Shown here: piece after piece, positions 16,599 to 24,978 of the stretch
Position numbering within the stretch: position 1 is the stretch's first letter
Layout: every line of letters starts with the position of its first letter
NCBI GenBank assembly: GCA_018660305.1
Contig: JABJKO010000330.1
Span: 1 to 32,356 of the forward strand
Reading direction: 5' to 3'
DNA length: 32,356 nucleotides
Source of the DNA: Rhodospirillaceae bacterium
GTDB taxonomy: Bacteria > Pseudomonadota > Alphaproteobacteria > MPNO01 > UBA2964
Notes under the pieces: generated by a model
Database searches by the model: none
What the model was told of the DNA's origin: nothing
What the model saw: the letters and a program-made list of their open reading frames with translations, nothing else
Position numbers and translations under genes: made by a program

Positions 16599-17522
16599 AT
16601 GAAAGCAGCCTATTTCGAGGAACATGGCGGACCGGAGGTCCTGAAATACGGCGACCTGCCTGATCCCGTCGCCGGTGCGGGCGAAGTGGTGGTCGATATC
16701 CACGCCGCCAGCGTCAATGGCGCCGACTGGAAGGTGCGGGCGGGGCAGTACAATCAGGTCAAGTATTTCCCCTATGTACTGGGGCGCGATTTCTCCGGCG
16801 CGATTAGCGCGGTGGGCGAGGGTGTTGATGAGTTCGCCATCGGCGATGCGGTGTTCGGGGTCTGCGATGTGGGCCAGGAAGGGACTTATTGCGAGAAGAT
16901 CGCCATGAAGGCGGCTCTTGTGGCTAAAAAGCCGGATAGCATCTCCCACGTGGATATGGCGGCGCTTGCCCTGATCGGGCTGACGGCGGTGATCTCCATC
17001 GAGGATACGCTGAAGCTGAAAGCCGGAGAAAAAATCCTGATCCAGGGGGGCGCCGGCGGCGTTGCCGGGTTCGCCATCCAGCTTGCCAAGCATATCGGCG
17101 CCAGGGTGATTACCACCACCAGCGCCGCCAACATGGCCTATGTGCAGGGCCTCGGCGCCGATGAAATTATCGACTACACCGTTCAGGATTTTACGGAAGT
17201 GGTGTCGGAATGCGACGCCGTGTTCGACACTGTCGGCGGCGATGTCGCCCAGCGGGATTTTGCCGTGCTCAAGCCGGGCGGACGGGCGGCGTTCATTGCC
17301 TCCGGTGGCACAGCGCCGGTTCCGCCCCGTGATGACGTAGAATCGCTTCGTCCGGCGGTGGGGCGCGATCGTCCCCATCTGGAACGCATCGTGGAATTGG
17401 TGGAGGCCGGCGCCGTCACCGCACCGGACATCACGCAATACCCGCTATCGGAGGCGGTCGCGGCCCAGCGCGTCAGTGAATCGCGCCATTTGCGCGGCAA
17501 GCTGCTGTTCACAATGCTTTGA
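16599..17522 (+). CDS. Zinc-type/quinone oxidoreductase (MDR superfamily)
   Basis: This is a 307-residue NADPH-dependent reductase of the medium-chain dehydrogenase/reductase superfamily. It begins MKAAYFEEHGGPEVLKYGDL, has the GRDFSGAI segment near residue 63, and the Rossmann motif ILIQGGAGGVAGFAIQLAKHIG near 148. The cysteines that bind structural zinc are missing, as in quinone reductases. The tail SEAVAAQRVSESRHLRGKLL matches the family. GGGAG lies before ATG 16599. The UGA-containing GST is 64 bp downstream, so both may be expressed together. Confidence 0.93.
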   Translation: MKAAYFEEHGGPEVLKYGDLPDPVAGAGEVVVDIHAASVNGADWKVRAGQYNQVKYFPYVLGRDFSGAISAVGEGVDEFAIGDAVFGVCDVGQEGTYCEKIAMKAALVAKKPDSISHVDMAALALIGLTAVISIEDTLKLKAGEKILIQGGAGGVAGFAIQLAKHIGARVITTTSAANMAYVQGLGADEIIDYTVQDFTEVVSECDAVFDTVGGDVAQRDFAVLKPGGRAAFIASGGTAPVPPRDDVESLRPAVGRDRPHLERIVELVEAGAVTAPDITQYPLSEAVAAQRVSESRHLRGKLLFTML

Positions 17523-17586
17523 CCACCGAAGACGGGCGGCGTAGCATGATCACAAGACTTCCCGCGTTTCATTCGAGGAATGACCC

Positions 17587-18285
17587 ATGACCAAATATCA
17601 TCTGATTAGCGCCTTTACGTGACCTTGGGTGCAACGCGCCGTGATTGCTATGCGCGTCAAACAAGTCGATTTCGAGGTTACCTACGTCAATCTGCGTGAG
17701 AAGCCCGACTGGTTTCTTGAGATCTCGCCGCACGGCAAGGTGCCGGTGCTCAAGGTGGATGACGAGATCCTGTTCGAATCCAACGCCATCGCCGAGTTTC
17801 TCGACGAGCAGGTGGCGCCGCCGCTGCATCCAACCGATCCGTTCAAGCGGGCCCGCAACCGGGCCTGGACCGATTTCGTGCCGGATTTCTCGAAGGCCAT
17901 CAACGGGATTGGCTACGCCACCACCAAGGAGGCCGTGGAAGAAGGGGTCGCCAATGCGCCTAAGACACTTGGGCGGTTGGAACGGGCCCTGACCACCGAG
18001 CGGGGCAATGACGGGCCGTACTTCAATGGCCCTGATCTGTGTCTGGTGGATGCGGCCTATGGACCGATCTTTCAGCGCTTTGCAAAGGTGGAAGCCGTGC
18101 TCCAGACTGGTGTGCTGAATGACTTCCCGCTGGTCCAGGCGTGGTCTGACGCGCTCCTGGCCAACGAAACGGTTATCGGTGCGGTTCCCGACAACTTCCC
18201 TGAGGAGTTCGTCGGTAATCACAAACGCCGCGAGACCTATGTGTGGTCGCAGATGCAGGCCAACCAGACCGCCGCCGCCGAATAG
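17587..18285 (+). CDS. Probable selenocysteine-containing glutathione S-transferase (in-frame TGA)
   Basis: From ATG 17587 (RBS GAGGA, 17574-17578) the frame encodes MTKYHLISAFT, then TGA at 17620-17622, then PWVQRAVIAMRVKQV, KPDWFLEISPHGKVPVLKV, and FESNAIAEFLDEQ. Related GSTs read CPYVQRAVI or CPWVQR at this point, so TGA replaces the active-site cysteine, residue 12. The remaining 220 residues are intact with no further stop. ACGCGC (17634-17639) and GCGCGT (17652-17657) form a hairpin with a 12-nt loop starting 18 nt after the TGA, in the position of a bacterial SECIS element. TGA is an ordinary stop in neighbouring genes. The main alternative is a nonsense mutation TGC to TGA; the selenium machinery is not visible here. 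Confidence 0.8.
17634..17657 (+). promoter_or_regulatory. Candidate bacterial SECIS hairpin
   Basis: The 6-bp perfect inverted repeat ACGCGC/GCGCGT encloses CGTGATTGCTAT just downstream of the in-frame TGA (17620). The position and the GU in the loop suit SelB recognition. An alternative pairing GCAA/TTGC (17631-17634 and 17645-17648) exists. It needs a folding programme to settle. Confidence 0.45.
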
Positions 18286-18313
18286 AGACCGGTAGCGACG
18301 CGATCAAGACAGG

Positions 18314-18347
18314 AAACGGCGATCCATCGGGGTCGCCGTTTTCGTTT
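18314..18347 (+). terminator. Intrinsic terminator after the GST
   Basis: AAACGGCGATCC (18314-18325) pairs with the complementary arm ending at 18341 in a 12-bp stem with one G-U pair and a four-base loop. It is followed by TTCGTTT. It lies 29 bp after the GST stop. Confidence 0.75.
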
Positions 18348-18426
18348 GGAACACCCCGAACCCTTTTAACTTCGTCCCCAGCCGGTGTTAAACTGCCGGG
18401 CAATCGAACATCATCGAGATCATCCC

Positions 18427-19476
18427 ATGGAAGACACCCCCACCTTTCCGCTAAACGCCTGGTATGTGGCGGCCTGGAGCCACGAGGTGGGCCGCCAGGA
18501 GCCGGTGGCGCGCACCGTCTGCAACACGCCTCTGGCGTTGTGGCGAAAATCCGATGGCGCCATCGCGGCCCTGGAGGATGCCTGCTGGCATCGGCTGCTG
18601 CCCCTGTCGCTGGGCCGGCTCGATGGCGACGATTTGGTGTGCCGCTATCACGGGCTTGCGTTTGACGGGGAGGGCCAGTGCACGCGCATGCCGTCGCAGG
18701 ACAAGCTGAACCCGTCGGCCTGTGTGCGCGCTTTTCCGGTCGTCGAGCGTCACCACTTTGTCTGGGTTTGGCCGGGCGATCCGGCGCAGGCCGATGCGTC
18801 GCTGGTGCCGGACATGCACTGGAACGACGATCCCGAATGGGAAGGCGACGGAAAGACCATGTTCGCCAAATGCCACTACCGGCTGTTTGTCGATAATCTG
18901 ATGGACCTGACCCATGAATCCTTCGTGCACGCCACCAGCATTGGCAACAAGCACGTGGCCGAGGCGCCGCTAAAAACAGTGCATGACGAGCGCACCGTCA
19001 CCTCGACCCGCTGGATGTTTGACATTGACGCGCCGCCGTTCTGGCGCACCCAGCTTGGCAAGCCCGGCAATGTGGACCGCTGGCAGATCATCCGGTTCGA
19101 AGCGCCGTGCACCATTGTCCTGGATGTGGGTGTCGCGCTGGCCGGCACCGGGGCGGCCGACGGCGATCGGTCGCAGGGGGTCAATGGCCGGGTGCTGAAT
19201 ACCATCACCCCGGAAACCGATAACAGCTGCATGTATTTCTGGTCGCTGGTGCGCAATTATCGGCTGCGGGACCAGGCGCTCACCACCCAGCTGCGCGAGG
19301 CCAATGCCAAGATCTTCGTGGAGGACCAGGTGGTGGTGGAGGCACAGCAGCGGAGCATGGAGCAAAACCCCCAACTCGGCCTGAACAATCTCAATATCGA
19401 TGCCGGCGCCGTCTGGGCGCGGCGTATCACCGAGGACATGATCGCCCGCGAAACCCGGAGCGCCGCCGCCGAATAG
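18427..19476 (+). CDS. Rieske non-heme iron aromatic-ring-type oxygenase (vanillate demethylase-like)
   Basis: This is the terminal oxygenase of a two-component system that takes electrons from a ferredoxin reductase. From ATG 18427 the protein has 349 residues, close to VanA-type oxygenases. The Rieske [2Fe-2S] ligands are Cys53 and His55 (CWHR) and Cys72 and His75 (CRYHG) with the normal 16-residue spacing. The usual proline of CPH is replaced by Trp. The mononuclear iron site is in DNLMDLTHESFVHATSIG (Asp160, His163, His168). No reductase partner is adjacent. Substrate is likely an aromatic methyl ether or related compound, by family only. Confidence 0.92.
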   Translation: MEDTPTFPLNAWYVAAWSHEVGRQEPVARTVCNTPLALWRKSDGAIAALEDACWHRLLPLSLGRLDGDDLVCRYHGLAFDGEGQCTRMPSQDKLNPSACVRAFPVVERHHFVWVWPGDPAQADASLVPDMHWNDDPEWEGDGKTMFAKCHYRLFVDNLMDLTHESFVHATSIGNKHVAEAPLKTVHDERTVTSTRWMFDIDAPPFWRTQLGKPGNVDRWQIIRFEAPCTIVLDVGVALAGTGAADGDRSQGVNGRVLNTITPETDNSCMYFWSLVRNYRLRDQALTTQLREANAKIFVEDQVVVEAQQRSMEQNPQLGLNNLNIDAGAVWARRITEDMIARETRSAAAE

Positions 19477-19485
19477 GCTTGCCCG

Positions 19486-19650
19486 TCATTGCCGGTTGTT
19501 AGACAGTCTCTTGCTGCGGCGCCAGTCCCAGGGGGCGATGAACTTGCCGTGCCACAGGCCGCGCTTGCCGCTTGCCGCACTTTTTTCACGGGCGACGTAG
19601 TTCCTCGAATAGCGCCGGTACGCCAGCGCCCATCCGGTGTCCGGGCATGT
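19486..19650 (-). pseudogene. C-terminal remnant of a thermonuclease (SNase-like) gene
   Basis: In one minus-strand frame, after codons that do not fit, the sequence reads GWALAYRRYSRNYVAREKSA, then GLWHGKFIAPWDWRR, ending SNNRQ with TGA (complement of 19486-19488). This matches the end of staphylococcal-nuclease-like proteins (typically GWALAYRRYS...G-W-G-F-PPW-WR). The catalytic N-terminal part is missing and the upstream sequence reaches a stop within 30 codons, so this is a decayed fragment between the Rieske and MFS genes. The identification rests on recalled family consensus. Confidence 0.5.
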
Positions 19651-19680
19651 GTCCTGCCGGTACCGAAGCGGCGAATGAAC

Positions 19681-21024
19681 TCACACGCCGGATTCATTGG
19701 CCTTTTTAAAGGAGGGCGATAGCGCCACCCAGAGCGCCAGCAGGGACAGCGCAACCACGCCTGCGATGCCGACAATGTAAAAGGCGTTGGCCAGCCCGCC
19801 GACCGCTTCCATATCGGCTAGCGCACCCATGCCAGGCGGTACCAATAACCCACCGAAGCGGTTGAACGAGATACGGAGCGCGGTGACCCGGCCCTGCAAA
19901 TGGGGCGCCACACTGCGAGACAGGATGATCATCATCAGGGGCAGGTTCAGACCCTGGGCAAACCCGCGCACGCAGATGGCGCCCAGCAGGGTCATAAACA
20001 GTAGGGTAGTGAAGTTGGTCCCGAACAGGGGGGTGATGGCGATGGCCACCACCGAGATAGTCACCATGAGGATGAGAAGCCAGTGCGCCGAATACTTCTT
20101 GAGCAATGGTCCGGTGCATAACGCCGCTATTGCCGAGGCGCTGCTGGCCACGCCGATCAGCCAGCCGATAGTGCTGCCGTCCATCCCCACATGTTCACCC
20201 AACCACACCACATAGAACGAGCTCTGCACGCCGGATCCGGTCTGGCGCATCACCGTCGCCATGATCACCATGGCGACCGCCGGGATCAGCAGCAGGCGCA
20301 GGGTCTCGCCATAGCTCGATTGTTTTTTCGGTGTGGCCTCGGATGTTGTGGGTGTATCCGCCTCCCTGGCATCGGCTTCATCGCGCGATCCCTGGGTTGC
20401 CGCCCGCGTGTCGGGCAGAAAGGAGGCGGCAACCATGCCGCCGGCGATCCAAATGGCGAGGAATCCGAAGCCGCCCCAGGGGCCCCAGAAATCCCACGCA
20501 TAGCCGATTGCCGGCGGGCCGAGGAAGCCGCCGATGCGGGCGACGAATGTCATGCGCCCGGCATAGACCGGATGGCCTTTCATCAACTGCCCCACTAGGG
20601 TCTGACTGCCGATCCAACTGCTCCCCTCGGCATAGCCCGACACCATCTGAACCAGGATGATCGCCAGGATAAAAAGCACGCCGGGGTTCTGCAGGCTGGC
20701 ACCTACCTCGATGCCGAATATCAGCGACAGGGACGGATAGGCCAGCGACGCGAGGACGCCGGCGAACCCAAAGGCAATGATGACCCGCTTGGTGCCGAAA
20801 TTATCCATCAGCGAGCCGGCATAGACCGACATGGTGACGGTCAGAAACTGGCGTGAGGACAGAACTATGCCGACCAAAAGGGCGAGATTCTTGTCGATCA
20901 GCGCGACCACCAGCAGGGCGACAATGGTGGACGCCATGGATTGCACCGTGCCGTTGAAAAAGGCAGTGCTGTAGACCGCCGATTGCAGGCCGACGGGATA
21001 GCTGACGGTGTCCGGCTCGGTCAT
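19681..21024 (-). CDS. MFS transporter, paralogue of 22845-24101
   Basis: This is a 447-residue inner-membrane major facilitator with about twelve helices. A long charged central loop (DTRAATQGSRDEADAREADT onward) separates the two halves. Start ATG is at 21024; no strong RBS is visible. The N-terminal half matches the transporter at 22845 in order (YPxxLQ, FFNGxV, SRQ, AGSLMDxxG), so the two are paralogues flanking the sigma-54 methyltransferase. A nuclease remnant lies 31 bp after its stop. No substrate can be assigned. Confidence 0.87.
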   Translation of the reverse strand: MTEPDTVSYPVGLQSAVYSTAFFNGTVQSMASTIVALLVVALIDKNLALLVGIVLSSRQFLTVTMSVYAGSLMDNFGTKRVIIAFGFAGVLASLAYPSLSLIFGIEVGASLQNPGVLFILAIILVQMVSGYAEGSSWIGSQTLVGQLMKGHPVYAGRMTFVARIGGFLGPPAIGYAWDFWGPWGGFGFLAIWIAGGMVAASFLPDTRAATQGSRDEADAREADTPTTSEATPKKQSSYGETLRLLLIPAVAMVIMATVMRQTGSGVQSSFYVVWLGEHVGMDGSTIGWLIGVASSASAIAALCTGPLLKKYSAHWLLILMVTISVVAIAITPLFGTNFTTLLFMTLLGAICVRGFAQGLNLPLMMIILSRSVAPHLQGRVTALRISFNRFGGLLVPPGMGALADMEAVGGLANAFYIVGIAGVVALSLLALWVALSPSFKKANESGV

Positions 21025-21177
21025 GTCTGGAATAAATCGGAAGGCGTGTTCATGCTGGACCGCAGAATGATCTCCGGTCGAGCTTCGCGCAACCCGGTAC
21101 GGTCAATCGGCATCTCGGCGGCGGGCGGATAATGGTGCTTCGCAGACTAAATCCACTCCGCTCGGTTGAATTTGTTG

Positions 21178-21247
21178 TGTCGGTGAATCTTACACTTTTT
21201 TCGCGATGGGAGCGAAAATAACCAAAAACTGTCGGAATTTTTTACAA
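21178..21247 (+). promoter_or_regulatory. Tandem upstream activator boxes for the 21310 sigma-54 promoter
   Basis: The boxes are TGTCGGTGAATCTTACAC (21178-21195) and TGTCGGAATTTTTTACAA (21230-21247). Their starts are 52 bp apart and the second starts 80 bp before TGGCAT, exactly as at 6354/6406/6486. They lie in the 412-bp gap between the MFS gene (21024) and the methyltransferase (21437). The rest of that gap, 21025-21177, holds nothing I recognise. Confidence 0.72.
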
Positions 21248-21309
21248 TCGCGGTTAATGGGCGCCAAAACGTTTCACTAACCTACTGATATTCCGCCATT
21301 TTAGAAAGT

Positions 21310-21325
21310 TGGCATGGGAATTGCA
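21310..21325 (+). promoter_or_regulatory. Sigma-54 (RpoN) promoter of the methyltransferase gene
   Basis: TGGCAT-GGGAA-TTGCA has the invariant GG (21311-21312) and GC (21323-21324) 10 bp apart. The predicted transcript starts near 21336, giving a leader of about 100 nt before ATG 21437. Confidence 0.82.
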
Positions 21326-21358
21326 TAACTCCTAACAGGGCTGGCGGAAGCGGACGAA

Positions 21359-21392
21359 GCACACTGAAAATAGTGTGCACGATCAATCGTGC
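21359..21392 (+). promoter_or_regulatory. Two stem-loops in the methyltransferase leader
   Basis: GCACACT (21359-21365) pairs with AGTGTGC (21372-21378) around a six-base loop. GCACGAT (21377-21383) and ATCGTGC (21386-21392) form a second inverted repeat with two bases between. They share two bases, so the hairpins are mutually exclusive or stacked. They may control stability or translation. Confidence 0.5.
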
Positions 21393-21436
21393 CTCTGACG
21401 CCATAGCTGCCCTTGCGAAACAGAGGAGATTTGCAA

Positions 21437-22663
21437 ATGACATCCCAACAATCGGCTGAGGCCGGTGTGGTCGCTGCACCACATTTCAATCCCTCAGCGT
21501 TCTCGCCCGAGGCGGCGAAGACGCTTCGAACCGTGCTGAACGATGGTTTCTACAGAGACTCGCTTCGTCTTCCGCGGCCCACCGAACAATATGGGCTCTC
21601 TGAACCGTTTGTTTTCCTCGATTATTTCAGGAAACGGCGCAATTGCTGGGGCTACTCGGCCATGGACGGGTTTTACCGAAAGCGTCTTACCTCGGAAAAA
21701 GGTCGAGTTGCTGTCCATCTATTCGACCTGTTCTGGCGGGCTGAGCCTGTTACGGAAAGCGACCTGCGCCAAACCTTGGGCGAGGACAAGATTGCCATGT
21801 TGGCGGACGCATCTATCGTCTCACGCGAGAATGGTCTGGTGCGTCCAAACATCCGCATTATCGCTGTCCCGCATCTGTTCTCCATGTTCGATATCGACCG
21901 GACCAACCGGGGTGATTTCATTTATTTCGGGACTGATTCCCAGGATTACGTGGAGATCATCGATCAGGAATGCGGCGACCGGCATTTTGAACGCAGCCTC
22001 GACCTTTGCACCGGCAGCGGCGTCCAGGGATTGTCCCTCGCCACGCGGTCGGAGGAGGTTGTTTGTACAGATCTCAACGCGCGGGCGCTGTCTTATGTCA
22101 ATGCGAACGCTTCGCTCAATGGTCTGGGAAATGTTCGTACTCTGGAAAGCGATCTTTTCACTAAAATAACCGGGCGCTTCGATTGCATAACCGCGAACAC
22201 GCCTTATGTGCCCATGCCCGACGATGCCGACGCACATGACCTGCCCATGCGGGGGGGAGATCTGGGCATTGAGTTTACGTTCGAACTCCTCGAGCAGGCG
22301 CTCGACTATCTGAGCCCCACCGGTATCGCTCCCATCTATACGAGCGATCCCATTCTCAACAAAGGACCGCATCTGGCGGAGGCTCTAACGCGCAAGTTCG
22401 GCCATTTGCCGCTTGATTTCACCCAGATCAACATTTTCCGGAGCCATCCGAATACCGATCGGCAGCGGCAGCATTTTCAGAAGCACAATATGGTCGCGTT
22501 TGACGATTGTGTCCTGGTTGTCCGCACCGCGTCCCGGTTCGCGGTCCGGAAACAATCGTGGAATCCTTCCTACTATTGGCGGTCGAAGCTGCTGCGCTTC
22601 AACTACTCGTCGGATCCCGCGGTCGCGACGCCGGACCAGAACACCGCCACGACCCCGGCATAA
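21437..22663 (+). CDS. Two-domain class I SAM-dependent methyltransferase
   Basis: This is a 408-residue protein from ATG 21437, with GAGGAG (21422-21427) before it. The first about 170 residues form a separate domain (ALNDGFYRDSLRLPR-like start, then a WxAEPVTESDLRQTLG helix) resembling the accessory domain of DUF7059-type methyltransferases. The catalytic domain has motif I (LDLCTGSGVQGLSLA) near residue 193, and post-I VCTDLNARALSYVNAN. Motif IV reads NTPYVP, where N6/N5-glutamine and adenine methylases have NPPY; Thr in place of the first Pro is a deviation. The substrate could be a protein, nucleic acid or small molecule. It is controlled by the sigma-54 promoter at 21310 and flanked by paralogous MFS genes. 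Confidence 0.82.
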   Translation: MTSQQSAEAGVVAAPHFNPSAFSPEAAKTLRTVLNDGFYRDSLRLPRPTEQYGLSEPFVFLDYFRKRRNCWGYSAMDGFYRKRLTSEKGRVAVHLFDLFWRAEPVTESDLRQTLGEDKIAMLADASIVSRENGLVRPNIRIIAVPHLFSMFDIDRTNRGDFIYFGTDSQDYVEIIDQECGDRHFERSLDLCTGSGVQGLSLATRSEEVVCTDLNARALSYVNANASLNGLGNVRTLESDLFTKITGRFDCITANTPYVPMPDDADAHDLPMRGGDLGIEFTFELLEQALDYLSPTGIAPIYTSDPILNKGPHLAEALTRKFGHLPLDFTQINIFRSHPNTDRQRQHFQKHNMVAFDDCVLVVRTASRFAVRKQSWNPSYYWRSKLLRFNYSSDPAVATPDQNTATTPA

Positions 22664-22844
22664 CTCAGCCTCGTATTTGCGCTGACTGGGTTATTTGTAC
22701 CGGCGGGTTCACAGGAGTGAATTTCCTGTGGACCTGTCGGGCCACTTCCGAGCCCGGCGTGGAGGGGATCGATCGTCGCGGACGGCTACATGGGCTTTTG
22801 CCTGGAACAAACCGCCGCCTCCGAAGCGGTGGAGTAATTCAGGG

Positions 22845-24101
22845 CTACTTCCCAAAGGCCGGGGATCGCGCCATCCACACCGACGTGAGCGTCAACCCTA
22901 TTAGGCCGACGGCGCCGATCACGTAGAAGCTGAATTCCAGCCCGAACCATTGGGCGATGGCGCCCATGATTAGCGGGATGATCATCGACGTCAGCCGGTT
23001 GACGGTGATGCGCAGCGCCACGATCTTGCCCTGTTCCTGGGCCGACACCGCCTGCATGCCGATGGACATCATCAGGGGCATGTTGAAGCCCTGGGCCAGC
23101 CCGCGCAGGCAGATCACGCCAAACAGAACGACATAAATCCGCCCGACCCCGGGCAGTTCGATGTACTCGGCCCCGAGCATGGGCGTAACCGCGATGGTGA
23201 TGATGGAAATGGCGATGGTCAGCACCAGCAGCCAATGGGCCGCGATCCAGCGCGTGGCGCTGCCCACCGATAGCGACGTGCTGGCCGACAGGATATGGCT
23301 ACAGCCTACCATGAAGCCGATGTCGGCGGCGGTGACGCCGAGCTGGTTGAGCCATATGGGATAGAATGATAGCTGCATGCCCGAGCCGGTCTGGCGCATG
23401 AAAGTTACCGCCACCACCAGTGCAATGGCTGGGATGGAGATCATGCGGAAAGTGGCCACGTAGTCCGACCAGCGCGGCAGCATTTCGGTTAGGCTGAACG
23501 ACCCGGACACGGCCACATCGCGTGCTTCCTTCGCCGGCACCAGCCAGCCGGCGAGCCAACCCGCCGCGATCCAGGCGGAGATGCTGAAAAATCCGATGGT
23601 GGGTCCGAACTGGTGCCAGGCGATGCCACACAGCCACGGCCCGAGGAACCCGCCGAGGCGGAGTGCGAAGCTGAGCCGCCCGGTATAGGTGGAATGCCCC
23701 TTCATGGCGGTGCCCACCAGGGTCTGGCTACCGACCCAGCCCATGGATTCGGCTATGCCGCTCAGCATCTGCAACACGATCATGGCGCTGAGAAACGGAA
23801 AGAACGGAAAGGCGGCCATGACGATGACGCCCAGCGCACAAAAGGCCAGCATGATCCGGCGCGCCCCCAGGCGGTCCATGAGCGCGCCGCCATGGATGGC
23901 CAGCAGCACCGGCAGCACCTGACGCGACGCCACCACGAGCCCGATCAGCACCGGCTCCTTCACCACGATGGCCGCCCACAGCGGCATCAGGATGCCGGTC
24001 AGGAAATAAACATTGCCGTTGAAAAACCCGCTGGCGTAGATCGGCAATTGCAGCCGCCAGGGATAGGATTCGGGTTCGATGTCGGGGGAGTGTTTGGTCA
24101 T
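22845..24101 (-). CDS. MFS transporter, paralogue of 19681-21024
   Basis: This is a 418-residue major facilitator from ATG 24101; a TTG one codon earlier is less likely. About twelve helices are visible, with ASGFFNGNVYFLTG, VVASRQVLPVLLAIHGGALM and DRLGARRIMLAF in the first half and MRQTGSGMQLSFYPIWL opening the second. The order of motifs matches the transporter at 19681. It is divergent from the GST at 24242. The 181 bp between the methyltransferase and this gene's stop (22664-22844) show no gene or terminator I can support. Substrate is unknown. Confidence 0.88.
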   Translation of the reverse strand: MTKHSPDIEPESYPWRLQLPIYASGFFNGNVYFLTGILMPLWAAIVVKEPVLIGLVVASRQVLPVLLAIHGGALMDRLGARRIMLAFCALGVIVMAAFPFFPFLSAMIVLQMLSGIAESMGWVGSQTLVGTAMKGHSTYTGRLSFALRLGGFLGPWLCGIAWHQFGPTIGFFSISAWIAAGWLAGWLVPAKEARDVAVSGSFSLTEMLPRWSDYVATFRMISIPAIALVVAVTFMRQTGSGMQLSFYPIWLNQLGVTAADIGFMVGCSHILSASTSLSVGSATRWIAAHWLLVLTIAISIITIAVTPMLGAEYIELPGVGRIYVVLFGVICLRGLAQGFNMPLMMSIGMQAVSAQEQGKIVALRITVNRLTSMIIPLIMGAIAQWFGLEFSFYVIGAVGLIGLTLTSVWMARSPAFGK

Positions 24102-24153
24102 CAAATGGAAGCTGGGTGAATAACGAAACGCTATTAGAGCATGAAGCCGGCCT

Positions 24154-24192
24154 GCCGGGGTAGACCCCGGCTGTAAAGCATCCTAAATGCTG
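24154..24192. other. Two hairpins in the MFS/GST divergent gap
   Basis: GCCGGGG-TAGA-CCCCGGC (24154-24171) is a perfect 7-bp stem. AGCAT (24178-24182) and ATGCT (24188-24192) form a second, smaller repeat. No T-run follows either on the plus strand, so a terminator is unlikely; they may be operators or leader structures of the GST operon. Confidence 0.4.
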
Positions 24193-24241
24193 TGCTACGG
24201 TTGCCCATATAACGCAGCGCTATCGTCAAAGGGGGACATCC

Positions 24242-24973
24242 ATGATCGATTGCTATACCTGGCCGACGCCCAACGGGCACAAGGTGCATATCATGCTCGA
24301 GGAAACCGGCGCGCCCTACACTGTGCACGCCATCAATATCGGCGAGGGTGAACAATTCAAGGAAGATTTCCTCAAGATCAGCCCCAACAACAAGATGCCG
24401 GCCATCGTCGATCAGGACGGGCCTGGCGGCAAACCGATCTCGGTGTTCGAGACCGGTGCGATCCTGATGTATCTGGGGCGCAAGACCGGACAGTTCCTGC
24501 CCGATGAGGCGTCTGAGCCCCATGAATATTTCGATGTGATCCAGTGGCTCATGTTCCAGATGGGCGGGGTCGGCCCCATGCTGGGGCAGTCCCATCATTT
24601 CAACGATTACGCCCGCAAGCGCGCGCCGGTGGAGGCCATCCAGTATGGCATTGACCGCTATGTGAACGAGGCTAACCGGCTCTATGGCGTGCTCGACCGC
24701 CGGCTTGCCGGCAATGAGTGGGTCGCCGCCGGACGCTACACCATCGCCGATATGGCCATCTTCCCGTGGCTGCGCGATCCCAAGCGCCAGGGGGTGGAGA
24801 TCGATGAGTATCCCAATGTGAAGCGCTGGCGCGATACCATCTGGGCCCGGCCGCAGGTGATCAAGGCCCTGGACGTCCTCAAGGGTCAGTCCCGCAAGGG
24901 ACCGCACAATGACAAGCAGTGGGAAATCATGTACGGCAAGACCCAACGCACTCAGGGTAACGCGGCGGAATAG
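24242..24973 (+). CDS. Nu-class (YfcG-like) glutathione S-transferase
   Basis: This is the first of three related GSTs (243 residues). The active-site region is YTWPTPNGHKVHIMLEETG, with the Thr-x-Asn pattern that replaces Tyr, Ser or Cys in nu-class enzymes. The glutathione-binding loop is MPAIVDQDGPGGKPISVFET. The C-terminal domain includes MFQMGGVGPMLGQSHHF and TIADMAIFPWLR. YfcG-type members are disulfide-bond oxidoreductases more than classical transferases. GGGGG precedes ATG 24242. The next GST starts five bases after its stop, so they are one operon. Its tail is about 25 residues longer than that of its neighbours. Confidence 0.93.
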   Translation: MIDCYTWPTPNGHKVHIMLEETGAPYTVHAINIGEGEQFKEDFLKISPNNKMPAIVDQDGPGGKPISVFETGAILMYLGRKTGQFLPDEASEPHEYFDVIQWLMFQMGGVGPMLGQSHHFNDYARKRAPVEAIQYGIDRYVNEANRLYGVLDRRLAGNEWVAAGRYTIADMAIFPWLRDPKRQGVEIDEYPNVKRWRDTIWARPQVIKALDVLKGQSRKGPHNDKQWEIMYGKTQRTQGNAAE

Positions 24974-24978
24974 AGCGC

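Noticed and set aside
16506..17438. 310-residue minus-strand open frame
   Set aside because: It is antisense to the quinone oxidoreductase, which has complete family motifs.
17629..18285. Shorter GST starting at GTG 17629
   Set aside because: This start lies inside the conserved PWVQR motif, has no RBS at proper distance and would delete the first strand and active site. The TGA readthrough from ATG 17587 explains the sequence better.
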